64,000 bases of DNA from Pseudogymnoascus destructans (Eukaryota > Ascomycota > Leotiomycetes > Thelebolales > Thelebolaceae): contig NW_020167545.1 in NCBI RefSeq assembly GCF_001641265.1, forward strand, positions 372,001-436,000. The letters are read 5' to 3'. The position numbers and the translations under genes are program-made. The first letter of the stretch is position 1; each line of letters begins with the position of its first letter. Under the pieces are notes generated by a model. It was not told where the DNA came from. It did no database searches and saw only the letters and a program-made list of their open reading frames with translations. Below are positions 9,301 to 18,016 of the stretch, in pieces.

Positions 9301-10492
9301 GATGGACTTTAAGGAATTCCCAAAGGATAAACACGGATTCGACAGCATCCTTGTGTTCATGGACCGACTCGGTAAGGGTTCAGTGTCCATACCATGTCAT
9401 AAGACCACCGATGCCCGCCAAATGGCGCAGCTATTCATCGAATGGATATATCGATTCGGACACACCCCGGAGTCGATCATTAGTGATCGCGGACCCCAAT
9501 TCATATCAGCTTTCTGGCGAGAGTTCTGCCGAATCATAGGGGTCAAGATTAAGCTGTCGACAGCCTATCACAAGCAGACCGACGGGCAGACGGAAATCAT
9601 GAATCGGTATATCGATCAGAGACTGAGGCCCTTCGTATCACATTACCAGGATAACTGGAGCGAGCTCATTCCCATCATGGATCGGGTGCAAATGACCCTT
9701 CCCCATGCCTCGATCGGAATGACCCCCTACCGACTCAAGTACGGAACTGATCCGCGCACCAGTTGGGACTGGGAAACCCCGAAAGCCACGACCCCTAGGG
9801 AAGTCATGAACCAGAAGGAAGCCAAAGCAGTAGCAAACCGCATGCACTCCGCATGGATTTACGCAAAGGAGAACATGGCCAAAGCACAAGAGGATATGTC
9901 TAAATACGCGAATCGACGCCGACGAGCCATTGACTGGGACGTAGGAGACAAGGTTTACCTATCGACCAAGAATCTGAAAAATCACCGCCCTAGCCGTAAG
10001 CTGGGGCAACAATGGGTCGGAGCCTATACGGTACTCGAACAAATCGGACACGCCTTCCGACTAGACCTACCGAAGGGTTCCCAAATACACGATGTCTTCT
10101 CTCCAGACGTACTCATCAAGGCTCCGAATAACCCGCTGCCCGGTCAAGCAGCGCCTGAGCCAAGCAGCAAAGTCGTAGACGGCCTAGAGGAGTGGGAGGT
10201 CGAAAAGATCCTCGCCGTAAGGATCCGGCGAAAACAACTTCAATACCAGGTATCCTGGGTCGGATACGATCCGGACCCGGAATGGTACCCCGCCTCAAAC
10301 TTTAAGAACTCCCCCTACAAAATCCGGGAGTTCCACGCGGAGTACCCAAACCTGCCAGGACCGCCGCAGGACCTACCCGGCTGGATCACGGAATGGGAGA
10401 CAGGCAAACCAAGCTACGATCACGAGAGGCACGGCAAAGCAGAGGAAAACAGCGTCGTTGCTACCTACGACACTAAACTAAACACCCTCTAA
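6323..10492 (+). CDS. Element A Pol (protease, RT, RNase H, integrase, chromodomain)
   Basis: Open for 1389 codons in the -1 frame relative to gag, so it is probably made as a Gag-Pol fusion. GGAAAAC at 6365-6371, in the overlap, is a possible but imperfect slip site. Domains in order: aspartic protease with ADTGANGYLV; RT with YLDDILIYS; RNase H starting ETDSSDGVVAG; integrase with an HHCC zinc finger (CVTC) and DDE residues in MDFKEF, ISDRGPQF and the Glu of QTDGQTEIMNR; and a C-terminal chromodomain (WEVEKILAVRIRR ... YQVSWVGYDPDPEWYPASNF), which usually directs insertion to heterochromatin. No stops or frameshifts were seen. It ends at TAA 10490-10492. Confidence 0.92.
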   Translation: MGGSSRPPVGCVPGGKRRGLGKGSFLGLRKCDLQGLDLRELLGGSQFLVDTTLSMNGLGVQTKSLADTGANGYLVINKPFAQRLSKALQSPIRKLPYSVPIRGFQRNIQSYVSEYIRLHLTVEGRRIYNCPFVLLNLGAQDVIIGKKLFSRFRILLDSAKSRLVWPKEYPPTPSWSKEITLPYHSRELSIRHPAHQSDANRRDDAIDHDDRRREGGRSIPMKVITAHRDAIMITPPSSVRDTGTTHPHPKTPRTRASPVETYKDRPLGQVEAKPPRNGPSAYERKNHGRSGVFSLSRRQTLVRSFTPVQICEIGANAFHYEMIRSDSEFFTTSIYEIDQIIREREAAEDEETLCLIRDKLPHMHRNYSDVFSKSESDQLPPHRIYDHKIQLEAPLPNAFSPLYRQSTEELKATKQYLLENLEKGFIVNSNSPFASPILFVKKADGKLRFCIDYRKLNGLTRNDPYPIPRIDELLGRVSKAKIFTKLDIRQAFHRIRMDPDSEEYTTFRTRYGSYKCKVLPFGLTNGPATYQRYMNDVLMQYLDDFCTAYLDDILIYSEDPAEHMDHVHKVLQRLREAGLQADIKKCEFNVTRTKYLGYILTTTGVEADPEKIEPLRNWIRPTTVTGVKSYLGFCGFYRQFIRNFGKIAKPLTTITSPSEPFLWTDECENAFEEMRRQLLAVQALHHFNPELPTKLETDSSDGVVAGVLSQEHPDKRWYPVSFYSHVLSGHEINWEIHDKELFAIVKAFAKWRPELASVRHRIDVYTDHRSLEYFMSTKVLTAKQVRWMELLSDFNFSIAYTAGKNNQKADILSRREQDLITQQKVKLDSRARVLLGPARLHSRISAELAQTYVASINAMDAPNTQVPFDLIEALCADNRRSFTDTRAKDPLPNGFTMKDQLLLYKGRLCVNRHTELCTKLIREAHDQVSVAHPSGRKTYQLLAPKYHWVGMEADCLRYVRNCVTCRLSHTSVTKQQGFLHPLPVPEYPMQHLTMDFKEFPKDKHGFDSILVFMDRLGKGSVSIPCHKTTDARQMAQLFIEWIYRFGHTPESIISDRGPQFISAFWREFCRIIGVKIKLSTAYHKQTDGQTEIMNRYIDQRLRPFVSHYQDNWSELIPIMDRVQMTLPHASIGMTPYRLKYGTDPRTSWDWETPKATTPREVMNQKEAKAVANRMHSAWIYAKENMAKAQEDMSKYANRRRRAIDWDVGDKVYLSTKNLKNHRPSRKLGQQWVGAYTVLEQIGHAFRLDLPKGSQIHDVFSPDVLIKAPNNPLPGQAAPEPSSKVVDGLEEWEVEKILAVRIRRKQLQYQVSWVGYDPDPEWYPASNFKNSPYKIREFHAEYPNLPGPPQDLPGWITEWETGKPSYDHERHGKAEENSVVATYDTKLNTL

Positions 10493-10663
10493 GCCAGGGC
10501 ACCCTCAGAGCCGTAGCCCTTGCGGAAGCCACCCTTCCCAAACGTCTCACCGGCGTCGCAACAAGCGGCTACCACCATGAGAGACGAAGGGTCGAAGTGA
10601 CCCCACGCGAAAGACCACGCCCGAGTTCCCTCCGACACAGGGCCTATCACCCAAGGTCGACGG

Positions 10664-11392
10664 TCACCCCCTCCTCCGCCACCTCCTCCGCCCCCCTCTT
10701 CCTCTTCTTCCCCCACCACTGCCCACCTTCGCCGCCGCGGCGAGGACGTCGGGGATCCTCTCCACCAACTCCCCCACCGCATCCACCGCAGAAGCCACCC
10801 CATCAAGGGCAGCGATCTCCTTCTCCTGGTTCACCAGGATCAGGGCCGATTTCTGGCCCACGACGGCCACGGCCTGGCGGACCCGCTACGGTCGTCAGCG
10901 CGAGAACCAAAAACACACAAGGGAAACGGAAAACTTACCTCCAGGCCGTCCTCGACGGCGGCGCGGAGGGCGCAACTCTCCATATAGGCCGAAAGCTTGG
11001 CCGGGGAGCGGAACTTCGGCATATTGGCGGTGGCCAATGTGACCACACGCCCAATCTCCGCCGCAGCGGCCTTGATGGCGGCGGGGACGGGAGGGGTTGC
11101 TGCCTCGGCAGCCAGGAGCTTCTGGTACTCCGGGCCAGCAAACCAGGAGATCTATCTCCAGAGGTCAGCGACGGGCAGACAGACAAACCACAAAACCGAA
11201 AACCAAACGAGAACCCACCGGAACACACGTTGCGTGTTGGGCCACGCAGCGCTCACACTTGGAGCTTTCCAAGCTCCACACACACGAGACGGCGGGATCT
11301 CCGTCCTTCTTGCGCCCTTTGGCACGCACGCAGCGCATACACTGCTGGCGGAAAGCCACAGTGAGGGCGCCGGGAGGAGGGGGAACCGGCAT
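10664..11392 (-). CDS. Antisense spliced gene carried by element A (Cys-cluster protein)
   Basis: Opposite to gag-pol, between pol and the 3' LTR. Coding exons 11392-11219, 11151-10939 and 10885-10664 are joined by introns of 67 bp (GTGGGT...CTGAC...ATAG) and 53 bp (GTAAGT...CTGAC...GTAG), both in phase 0. I start at the first ATG in the frame after the 5'-UTR intron. The product is ~202 residues: a Pro-rich start, a cluster CMRC-x17-C-x7-CERC-x6-C near residues 18-56, an Ala-rich helical middle, and an Arg/Gly-rich tail. The cluster resembles the fungal DUF3716 zinc-cluster layout, which is an inference. A one-base difference from B1 in a G-run shifts the last ~20 residues. The function is unknown; possible roles are control of the element or of its host's silencing. 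Confidence 0.7.
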
Positions 11393-11496
11393 CTTCAAAT
11401 TGGAAATCTGCGATTTCCCGTCAGCCCAACCCAAGTTATCACCACCGCGCCAGCGCGGTTCCGTCACCTACCAAATCGTTCGTTGTGTTTTTGTAT

Positions 11497-11630
11497 CTAA
11501 AAACAACCTGTTAGCATCCAGCTGTACCATCGGAAGGGCCACTTACCTGTCTCGGGAGGGGGTCAGCGTCGTTGTTGTGAAGAAAACAACAAGTTGTGGG
11601 CGAAGCTCGAATTCATATTCTGGCTTATAA
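11497..11630 (-). promoter_or_regulatory. Promoter and 5'-UTR intron of the antisense gene (element A)
   Basis: On the minus strand a TTATAAG box lies at about 11623-11629, then an untranslated leader with an intron at 11546-11497 (GTAAGT, branch GCTAAC, TTTTTAG; 50 bp). A short leader ATG frame ends before the intron. A second possible leader intron (GTAGGT...CTGAC...GCAG) lies just before the coding ATG. The same elements occur in B1. Confidence 0.55.
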
Positions 11631-11957
11631 CAAAGCCGTCCGAATCGGGTTAGCGCGAAATTTCCCCCTTACATCGAAATTCTATGTCGACACATACCGC
11701 GCGGACCCTATTCGATACCAATACGGACCCTCGCAACACTAATCGCCGCGTACACAACAAGGACGCGACTTTGCGCAAACGGATTCAGACCACTTCTAGT
11801 GCCTATACGGCCGCCTACCATCAGCCTTCTGGACAAACAAAGGGCATTCTAGTCTTGGCGCCCGCACCTCACCCACCAACCGAAACAAGGGCTCGTCGCG
11901 GCAGCTACTCGGCTTGCGTGCTTTGAGGACAAAGCACCTTCTCAAGGCGGGGGGTAG

Positions 11958-12256
11958 TGTAAGGATGCCTCCTTACTCGGGGTAGTTACGGCTGTCACGT
12001 GGCGTCATCGAGACTCGGGGCCGTTACGGGTCAGTCGCGACTGACAGCCTTAGGCACATAACGTAAGGAAGCCTTAGGCAAACAGGGAGCTAGCTGAGTC
12101 GGAGCGGTTTCGGGTATTTTAAGGGAACAGTCATACAGGGTTACACCTTCATCTTTTTTGTATCCTTCGTAGTAGACCTATAGGATTGCACCGACTCATA
12201 TCCGACTCGCACTCCCATATGCCACTTCTCGTGATACGGTGCCCTGCGTCCTTACA
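11958..12256 (+). repeat. 3' LTR of element A
   Basis: 299 bp, identical to the 5' LTR except for one transition. It is preceded by the polypurine tract at 11943-11957 and followed by GAGAC and resumed D gag sequence. Confidence 0.93.
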
Positions 12257-12261
12257 GAGAC

Positions 12262-12452
12262 CTTGCTCGACGATCTCTGATTCAAGATCAACCAAAGCCT
12301 ACAGAAAGCCTTAGTTACTGAAGTAGGAACTACTACCCTACATGAATTCACAAAGAAATGCATGCTTGTGGACCAAAACCTACAGAGAATTCAAGAAAAG
12401 GAGAAGAGAATGAAGCCACAGCTGTTCGCCTACCAGAAGCAGAGTGGCCAAA
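12262..12452 (+). pseudogene. Element D gag, third part
   Basis: Continues the D gag frame after element A: LHEFTKKCMLVDQNLQRIQEK, with its charged C-terminal stretch, then FAYQKQSGQ. It is interrupted at CCAAA (12448-12452) by a 421-bp insertion and resumes in frame at 12874. Confidence 0.65.
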
Positions 12453-12873
12453 TTTCATGACACTCCTTCGATATTTGTGTCACGACCCTTGGATTCGCTT
12501 TAGTCTCTAGTACTTATTTCACTATGTCATTGACTTCACCTGCTTCACTCACTTCGCTGACTTCGCTTCACTTGCTGACCTAGATCAGCCCAAATGTTGA
12601 CTACTGGCTTAGGCTCTCTTGTTATTGGCTTGCTGCACTAGGGCTCGCTTACCTAGGGTTCAGTTAATTAGTGCCTTCACTTATTTGGCACTAGGGATTT
12701 TTACTGTTATATAAGCACTTATTGCTCATGTCTCTTATTGATCTTTAGCTAGCAAATTATATACTACTTGGCCTTCTTGCAATTCCTCCTGCTTCGAGTA
12801 TCGAAGTCTTCACATTATACTTCGGATACTTCTGCAGACTTGAAGGTCAGCCTCGGTTCGAACTGTCCTTACA
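12453..12873 (+). repeat. LTR-like insertion with CCAAA duplication
   Basis: 421 bp between CCAAA at 12448-12452 and 12874-12878. Removing it restores the D gag frame (SGQSPTANTTVEIVAL). It contains a TTATATAAGC box near 12712 and ends GTCCTTACA, as an LTR would. Its left end reads TTTCATGACAC rather than TG; an inner TGTCACGACC starts at 12478. It is probably a degraded solo LTR of a family not otherwise seen here. Confidence 0.6.
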
Positions 12874-13165
12874 CCAAAGCCCTACTGCTAATACTACTGT
12901 TGAAATAGTAGCACTACAGAAGAAGCTCTACCGCCCTCCCTACCAAGATCCTGAGAAAGAATCACTTATGAAGCTTGGCAAATGCTTCCATTACCATGGA
13001 AGTGGTCATCGTGCTCGCAAATGCCCACAGAAGCAGAAAGTTAGAGTCAATGAGATCTCTACTACAGAAGAGCATGCTTAATATGAGTCAGGAAACGAAT
13101 AGCCTCTAGAGAAGACGTCACTAGAGGTTCTATAGCAAGAATTGCCTCCACTGCCTCATCATTGT
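12874..13165 (+). pseudogene. Element D gag C-terminus with damaged zinc knuckle
   Basis: The frame reads LQKKLYRPPYQDPEKESL, then CFHYHGSGHRARKC, a CCHC knuckle in which the second Cys is Tyr (TGC to TAC, a RIP-type change). A TAA stop and TAG codons follow. Confidence 0.7.
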
Positions 13166-13259
13166 CCCATTTTGACTATGACACTCCATTCCTATCTACC
13201 TGCAAAATAGGAAGAAATCAAATTGTCATGCAAGCTTTAATGATAGCAGTGTAACAGGT

Positions 13260-13721
13260 GGAAGCTTTGTGAATGCTACTGATGCAAAACGAATTTGTGA
13301 AATTGAGAACATCTCTCCTATCCAACTTATAAAACCAAAGAACATTAAAGGATTTAATGGAGTTGCAGCACCTACAGCTACGCATGCTATATATCCTCGA
13401 CTACAAATTAGAGATCACATTGAAAGTCTATGCCCTCTATTCATTACTACTCTTGGGAAACATTCTATCATTCTTGGGAAAGCTTGGATGAAGCAGCATG
13501 GAGTCACACTCAATATGGTAAATGACCAAGTCATCTTTACAAAGGGTCACTGCCAGCACACTACACCAACAGACACTTTAAAAGTGAAAACTACAAGTCC
13601 CCAAGCTGAGAAGCAAATACAAGATAAAGAAGCTCCGAAGCCAGCCCTCCAACCTCATTATAAGAACAAGAACACATGCACTGTTACAATAATTAGAGCT
13701 GTACCATTTAATATGCTTTAG
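13260..13721 (+). pseudogene. Element D protease region
   Basis: 150 open codons after a degraded start. The sequence has the retropepsin C-terminal half (LGKHSIILGKAWMKQHGV), matching the ILG...W motif. The active-site Asp triad upstream is not readable in this frame, and a TAG closes it at 13719. The protease would cleave Gag-Pol. Confidence 0.65.
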
Positions 13722-13789
13722 AAGCAGAAAGGAGCTAAGGTTTTTGCAGTATCATTTAAAGATATACTTGCTGAACAAGCAAAGTAGGA

Positions 13790-15200
13790 AACGAAAGAAA
13801 TCGACCCAAAACTGATCCTCCTAAAGGAGTTCCATAAATATCTCGATGTGTTCTCAAAACAGGCTGTAGACAAGCTCCCGCCTTATAGATATGTAGACTA
13901 TCACATTGTGTTAGAAGGGAACTCGAAACTAGGGCATGCACCACTCTATAACATGTCTCGAGAAGAGCTTGATCTTGTGCAGAAACACGTAGAGGACAAC
14001 CTTACCAAAGGATTCATCAAAGCTAGCAAAGCACCATTTGCCTCGCCTGTGTTATTTGTACGCAAACTAGGAGGTGGACTTCGATTTTACGTAGACTATC
14101 GCAAACTAAATGCAATCACAAGGAAAGACTCATACCTACTTCCCCTCATTAATGAAACATTGGCTCAAGTCACAGGTGCTAAATATCTTACAAAGATTGA
14201 TATTAGACATGCCTTTAATCTAATTCGCATGCAGACAGAGGAGGACGAAGATCTGACAACATTCAAAACTCGATTTGGATCATACAAATACAAAGTTCTC
14301 CATTTAGACTTACGAATGGCCTAGCAACATTCCAACAATATATGAATGAAACATTAATGGAATACATAAACAAATTTGTCACTACATCCATAGATGATCT
14401 TCTTGTCTATAGCACAAGTAAGGAGGAACATGTTAAGCATCTCAAAATGGTTCTGCAAAAGCTTCGAGAAGCAGGACTACAAGCAGATATAGCAAAATGC
14501 GAACTCTTCGTTCAAGAGACAAAATTCTTAGGACTCATCATTAGAGTTAATGGAATTCGCATGGATCCTGGAAAGGTGAACACTATACTTGATTGGAAAG
14601 CACCAAAATCATTATGGGACACGCAAGCTTTTATCAGATTCTGTGTGTTCTATCGAAGGTTTATCAAGAACTATTCAAACATCATGAAACCACTTGTCAA
14701 CTTAACGAAAAAAGACCATGTCTTCGAATGGACAGAAGCATGTCAGGAAGCATTCACACTTCTGAAAAAGACTGTCACAGAAGCCCCAGTCTTACGACAT
14801 TTCGATAGAGAGAAGACAGCCTATGTTGAAGCTGATGCCTCAGATTTTATTTCCTCTGGGGTACTGTCACAGAAAGATGACAAGGGAATCCTACATTCAG
14901 TTGCATTCTTCTCGAAAAAGATGGCACCTGCAGAATGCAATTACGAAATCTATGACAAGGAGTTACTCACCATCGTTAGATGCTTCAAAGCATAGAGACC
15001 AGAAGTCAAGGGCACAGCAATGCCAGTCTAAGTTTTGTCAGATTACAAGGGTCTTGAATACTTCATGACAACAAAGAAGCTTACTTGAAGGCAAGCTCGA
15101 TGGGCTGAGTTTCTGCCAAGGTTTAACTTTCAAATTATATATCGACCTAGGAAACAAAACAAAAAAGAAGATGCATTAACTTGAAGACTAGGAGATAGAC
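13790..15200 (+). pseudogene. Element D reverse transcriptase and RNase H
   Basis: RT motifs are read across two frames: GFIKASKAPFASPVLFVRK and FYVDYRKLNAITRKDSY, then TKIDIRHAFNLIRM. A frameshift at about 14306 falls in the LPFGLTNGPATF motif, and the catalytic box reads SIDDLLVYS. RNase H begins at YVEADASDFISSGVL and goes to KADALT-like EDALT near 15170. TAG and TGA stops follow 14995. The enzyme is dead. Confidence 0.8.
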
Positions 15201-15249
15201 TAGAAGGGAACTAAGAAGATGACCACTAAAGACAACAACTTTAAAGCAT

Positions 15250-15739
15250 CCAGACCTCCAAGAGATAAGGAAATTCGAAAATGCTAAGATGAATCAAGAT
15301 ATCCAACTCACGCCAGTCCACCTACAGGAAGCAAGTATTCTAGACAAAATCCAAACTACACAACTTCAAGACAGCTTAAGCAAAGACACTATGTAGAAGC
15401 TCCAGAATGGAGAACAAAACAGTCTAGACATAGCTCTAGCATATTGCGAGGTGAACGAAGGGCTCTTATACTATCATAATAGAGTCTAGGTTCCAGAAAG
15501 TGCTCATGTTGAACTCTTACAAGAAATTCATGACTAACTAGCAATGGGACACCCTAGCATTAGGAAGATGATTCGGGTCATCAAAAGACAGTATTACTAG
15601 CCCTAGATGGATAAGACAATTATACAATACATCAAGAACTGCCATATCTGCAAAAGATCAAAACCTACAAGAGTTGCTTATAACAGACTTCTTCAACCAA
15701 TCCCTGTTGACAGACAGTCGTGGAAGGACATATCACTTG
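15250..15739 (+). pseudogene. Element D integrase, first half
   Basis: A degraded frame includes the zinc-binding region (HPSIRKMIRVIK, then CHICKRSKPT) and ends with WKDIS, cut by the solo LTR at 15740. Several TAG codons replace Gln or Trp. The second half starts at 16116. Confidence 0.7.
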
Positions 15740-16110
15740 TGTAAGGATGCCTCCATACCTAGATACTCGAAGAACCTGTCTCAGAACTGTTACGGTCACT
15801 ACAAGCATGGAATCCGACTCGGTGGGGTTTCGAACCAGTAGAGGATCATATAGCGAGTTACACTATAGTGGGGGACGGTAAGTGTATAGGGTTCAGGGCC
15901 GATGTAGACCTGTTGCGGTGGAAGGTTCAGGGCTAGGGTTGGGATAACCGAGTTGGGCCCGTTTCAGGAGTTAAGGAAACAGACTCAACGGGGTTCCCCC
16001 TTCATCTTTTTTGTATCCTTCGTAGTAGACCTATAGGATAGCATCCGTTTAGCCTCCGACTCGCACTCTCATATGCTATTACTGTGAGCTGGGTGCCCTG
16101 TGTCCTTACA
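15740..16110 (+). repeat. Solo LTR (371-bp group of the A superfamily)
   Basis: TGTAAGGATG to GTCCTTACA, with duplication ACTTG (15735-15739 and 16111-16115). It is nearly the same as the minus-strand solo LTR at 56972-57343. It shares only the region from CATCTTTTTTGTATCC onward and short blocks with element A's LTR; the U3 part is different. Confidence 0.92.
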
Positions 16111-16115
16111 ACTTG

Positions 16116-16799
16116 AATTTATTACAGGATTGCCATTGTGTGAAGGAAACAATGCTATTCTTGTTGCAGCATGCCGACTTACAAAAGAACGCCATTTTAT
16201 CCCATGCTTTACAGGCCAAGAAGGCACAACTGCAGAAGCAACAGCACAGCTACTCCTTCGACATGTATGGAAACACCATGGTTTACCAAATTCGATCATC
16301 TTAGACAGAGGCCCCCAGTTCGTGGCTGTAGTGTGGAAAATCCTCTGCAAAGTTTGGAAAGTTATAACAAAATTGTCTACTGCCTTCTACCTAGAAACGG
16401 ATGGGCAAAGTAAGAGGTTCAATGCAGAACTTGAACGATATTTACAAGCTCCTGTTAACTATCTCCAAGACAACTACGTCAAATATCTTTGCATGCCAGA
16501 ATTTGCAGCAAATGCTCTACCTTTAGACTCTACAAAAACCAGTCCATTCTTTGTAAATAAGGGCTTTGAGCTAAGAATGAGTTTTGATATTAAGAACAGA
16601 AAGTTCCAAATAGCGCCATAGGAACACAAGGATATGATACAAAGCATGAAGATATTTGGGAGTTTCTACAAGACCAATTCGCACTCTCGCAAACTCGCAT
16701 AGAGACATTCGCAAATCAACGCAGGAAAGCTGCACTAAGATATTAGGTTGGAGATCAAGTATGGCTATCTACATAAAATATCAGGACTCAGAGGCAATG
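16116..16799 (+). pseudogene. Element D integrase, second half
   Basis: Continues LEFITGLPLCEGNNAILVAA across the excised solo LTR. It holds the second Asp in ILDRGPQFVAV and the Glu region in FYLETDGQSKRFNAELERYL. A TAG follows at 16619, and the frame goes on to VGDQVWLST, where the LTR at 16800 interrupts it. Confidence 0.8.
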
Positions 16800-17197
16800 T
16801 GTAACGCTGACTTCTAAACGATAGAAGACACAGGGGTTTCTTGTGTAAGGTTGACTTGACAGAGGAGGCAGGGGATTAAACACAAAGGCTTTCCAAGTAA
16901 CATGTTACAGTATTGTAAAGAATACTATATTGAGTTGAGCACGAAGCTCCTATCTAAGGAAATACTATCTACTTATATAGTGGCGTCGTGCCTCATGGGT
17001 AATCTGGATAGTTGGCGGATAGCTAGATATTCAGGATAGTTCATGGATAGCTCAACTATCCAATATCCACTAGTTTCTGCAACTATCTATTAGCCCCGTC
17101 ACATGGCAGTCTACCCCGCTTGCCCCCTGTAACTCACACGTCATGTTACTAGGCCCTGGTCCTGTAACCATGACGTCACGTTACCGTAGCCATAACA
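16800..17197 (-). repeat. Solo LTR of the TGTTACGGCTACGG group, minus strand
   Basis: 398 bp and almost the same as 58731-59129. Ends on the plus strand are TGTAACGCTG and CCATAACA. The R-U5 portion matches the LTRs at 3174 and 3678, while U3 is different and full of GGATAG/CTATCC repeats. Flanks are CAATG and GGATG, so no clean duplication is visible. It splits D integrase. Confidence 0.85.
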
Positions 17198-17530
17198 GGA
17201 TGGAAGAAACTCGATCACAAGCAAGTTGGTCCATATAAGATTCTTGAACGAATTAGGCAAGTGGCTTATCGATTAGAGCTACTACTAAGCATGAAGATAC
17301 ATCCTGTCTTTCATAGTAACCTCTTATGACTTGACTCAGATGATGTTTTATAAGGCTAGCACCATGAACCACCCCTGCTAATTGTTATAGAAAATGAACT
17401 TGAATGGGAAGTTGAAGAAATCCTAGATTCTAAATTCCTACAGAAGAAGCTGTTCTATATGGCAGCATGGAAGAACCACCTACTAGACAACACTTGGTAT
17501 CCCGCTACAAACTTCAACAATGCACCAACA
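17198..17530 (+). pseudogene. Element D integrase C-terminus and chromodomain
   Basis: Reads WKKLDHKQVGPYKILERI, a GPF/Y-type module, then HPVFHSNLL, and a chromodomain-like ELEWEVEEILDSKF ... WYPATNF. TGA and TAA stops occur. The order matches element A, so D is a chromovirus too. Confidence 0.7.
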
Positions 17531-17614
17531 TAAGCTTTCTACTGAAAATACCCACAGAAGCCACAATGATCTTACTCTTGATCAGGAGATCAATATTAGT
17601 AGGGGGGGGGGTAG

Positions 17615-17886
17615 TGTTACGATTATAGCTTACAGCTTGTTACGGTTGTTACAGTTGTTACGGTTGTTACGGTTGTTACGGTTGTTACGGTTGTTACGGT
17701 TGTTACGGTTGTTACGGTTGTTACGGGTGCAGCCTTAGCCACCAAGGCTACAACCGCTAAGTGGACAACTGTATATTATGAGGAATAGCCTCACCTTCCT
17801 TCCTTCTTCTTCTTCTTCTCTCTTTAGATTCAATCTAGCTTATTATTCTCCAGACTGGCTTCTTGACCTCCATGACCATCGTAACA
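17615..17886 (+). repeat. 3' LTR of element D
   Basis: 272 bp, from TGTTACGATT to CATCGTAACA, preceded by a polypurine tract AGGGGGGGGGGTAG. It matches 1371-1565 apart from transitions and a repeat expansion at 17637-17726. Confidence 0.85.
17637..17726 (+). repeat. 9-bp tandem repeat TTGTTACGG in the LTR, 10 units
   Basis: Ten units of TTGTTACGG (one reads TTGTTACAG). The D 5' LTR has two at the same place. The repeat gives a false frame of Leu-Leu-Arg triplets. The motif resembles the LTR's own terminus (TGTTACG). Confidence 0.9.
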
Positions 17887-17994
17887 TATTACAGCTTATA
17901 GGCCAAATACCAGCTTTCTAGAAAGCTGATATTATAGTAGACTCCTTAAAAGTCTGCTCCTAAATGCATGTGAGATCTCTCATAAAGGATTGTA

Positions 17995-18016
17995 TGATGA
18001 TGATGATGATATTTAT
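17995..18016 (-). repeat. LINE 3' tail, TGA/ATC triplet repeat
   Basis: On the sense strand the element ends in about six CAT/ATC triplets rather than poly(A), just after an AATAAA-like hexamer. Triplet tails are known for some LINEs that prime on short repeats. Confidence 0.75.

Larger units (their letters stand above)
4465..12256 (+). mobile_element. Element A: intact Ty3/gypsy chromovirus with an antisense gene
   Basis: A 7792-bp element flanked by the duplication GAGAC (4460-4464 and 12257-12261). Its two 299-bp LTRs differ at one base (C/T near 4500 and 11993), so it inserted recently. Gag and pol are open throughout. A third gene lies antisense between pol and the 3' LTR. A polypurine tract (AAGGCGGGGGGTAG) precedes the 3' LTR. 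It is the only copy of this family in the window without visible lesions, and could be autonomous. B1 and B2 (36525-47907) are close relatives on the minus strand. Confidence 0.93.
1371..17886 (+). mobile_element. Element D: old Ty3/gypsy chromovirus with nested insertions
   Basis: A degraded Ty3 element with 5' LTR (1371-1565), gag, protease, RT-RNase H, integrase, chromodomain, polypurine tract and 3' LTR (17615-17886). Many codons are RIP-type stops. Its frame can be followed across later insertions: an LTR piece at 2599-3173, solo LTRs at 3174-3648 and 3678-4238, element A at 4465-12256, a 421-bp insertion at 12453-12873, a solo LTR at 15740-16110 and an LTR at 16800-17197. No 5-bp duplication flanks D (AAGCT on the left, TATTA on the right), and the two flanks are pogo remnants in opposite orientations, so one border is probably rearranged. 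It is not autonomous. Confidence 0.85.

Noticed and set aside
10597..11630. Long plus-strand open frames downstream of element A pol
   Set aside because: They are shadows of the minus-strand antisense gene: no domain, Pro/Arg-rich composition, and the minus strand has consistent exons and introns.
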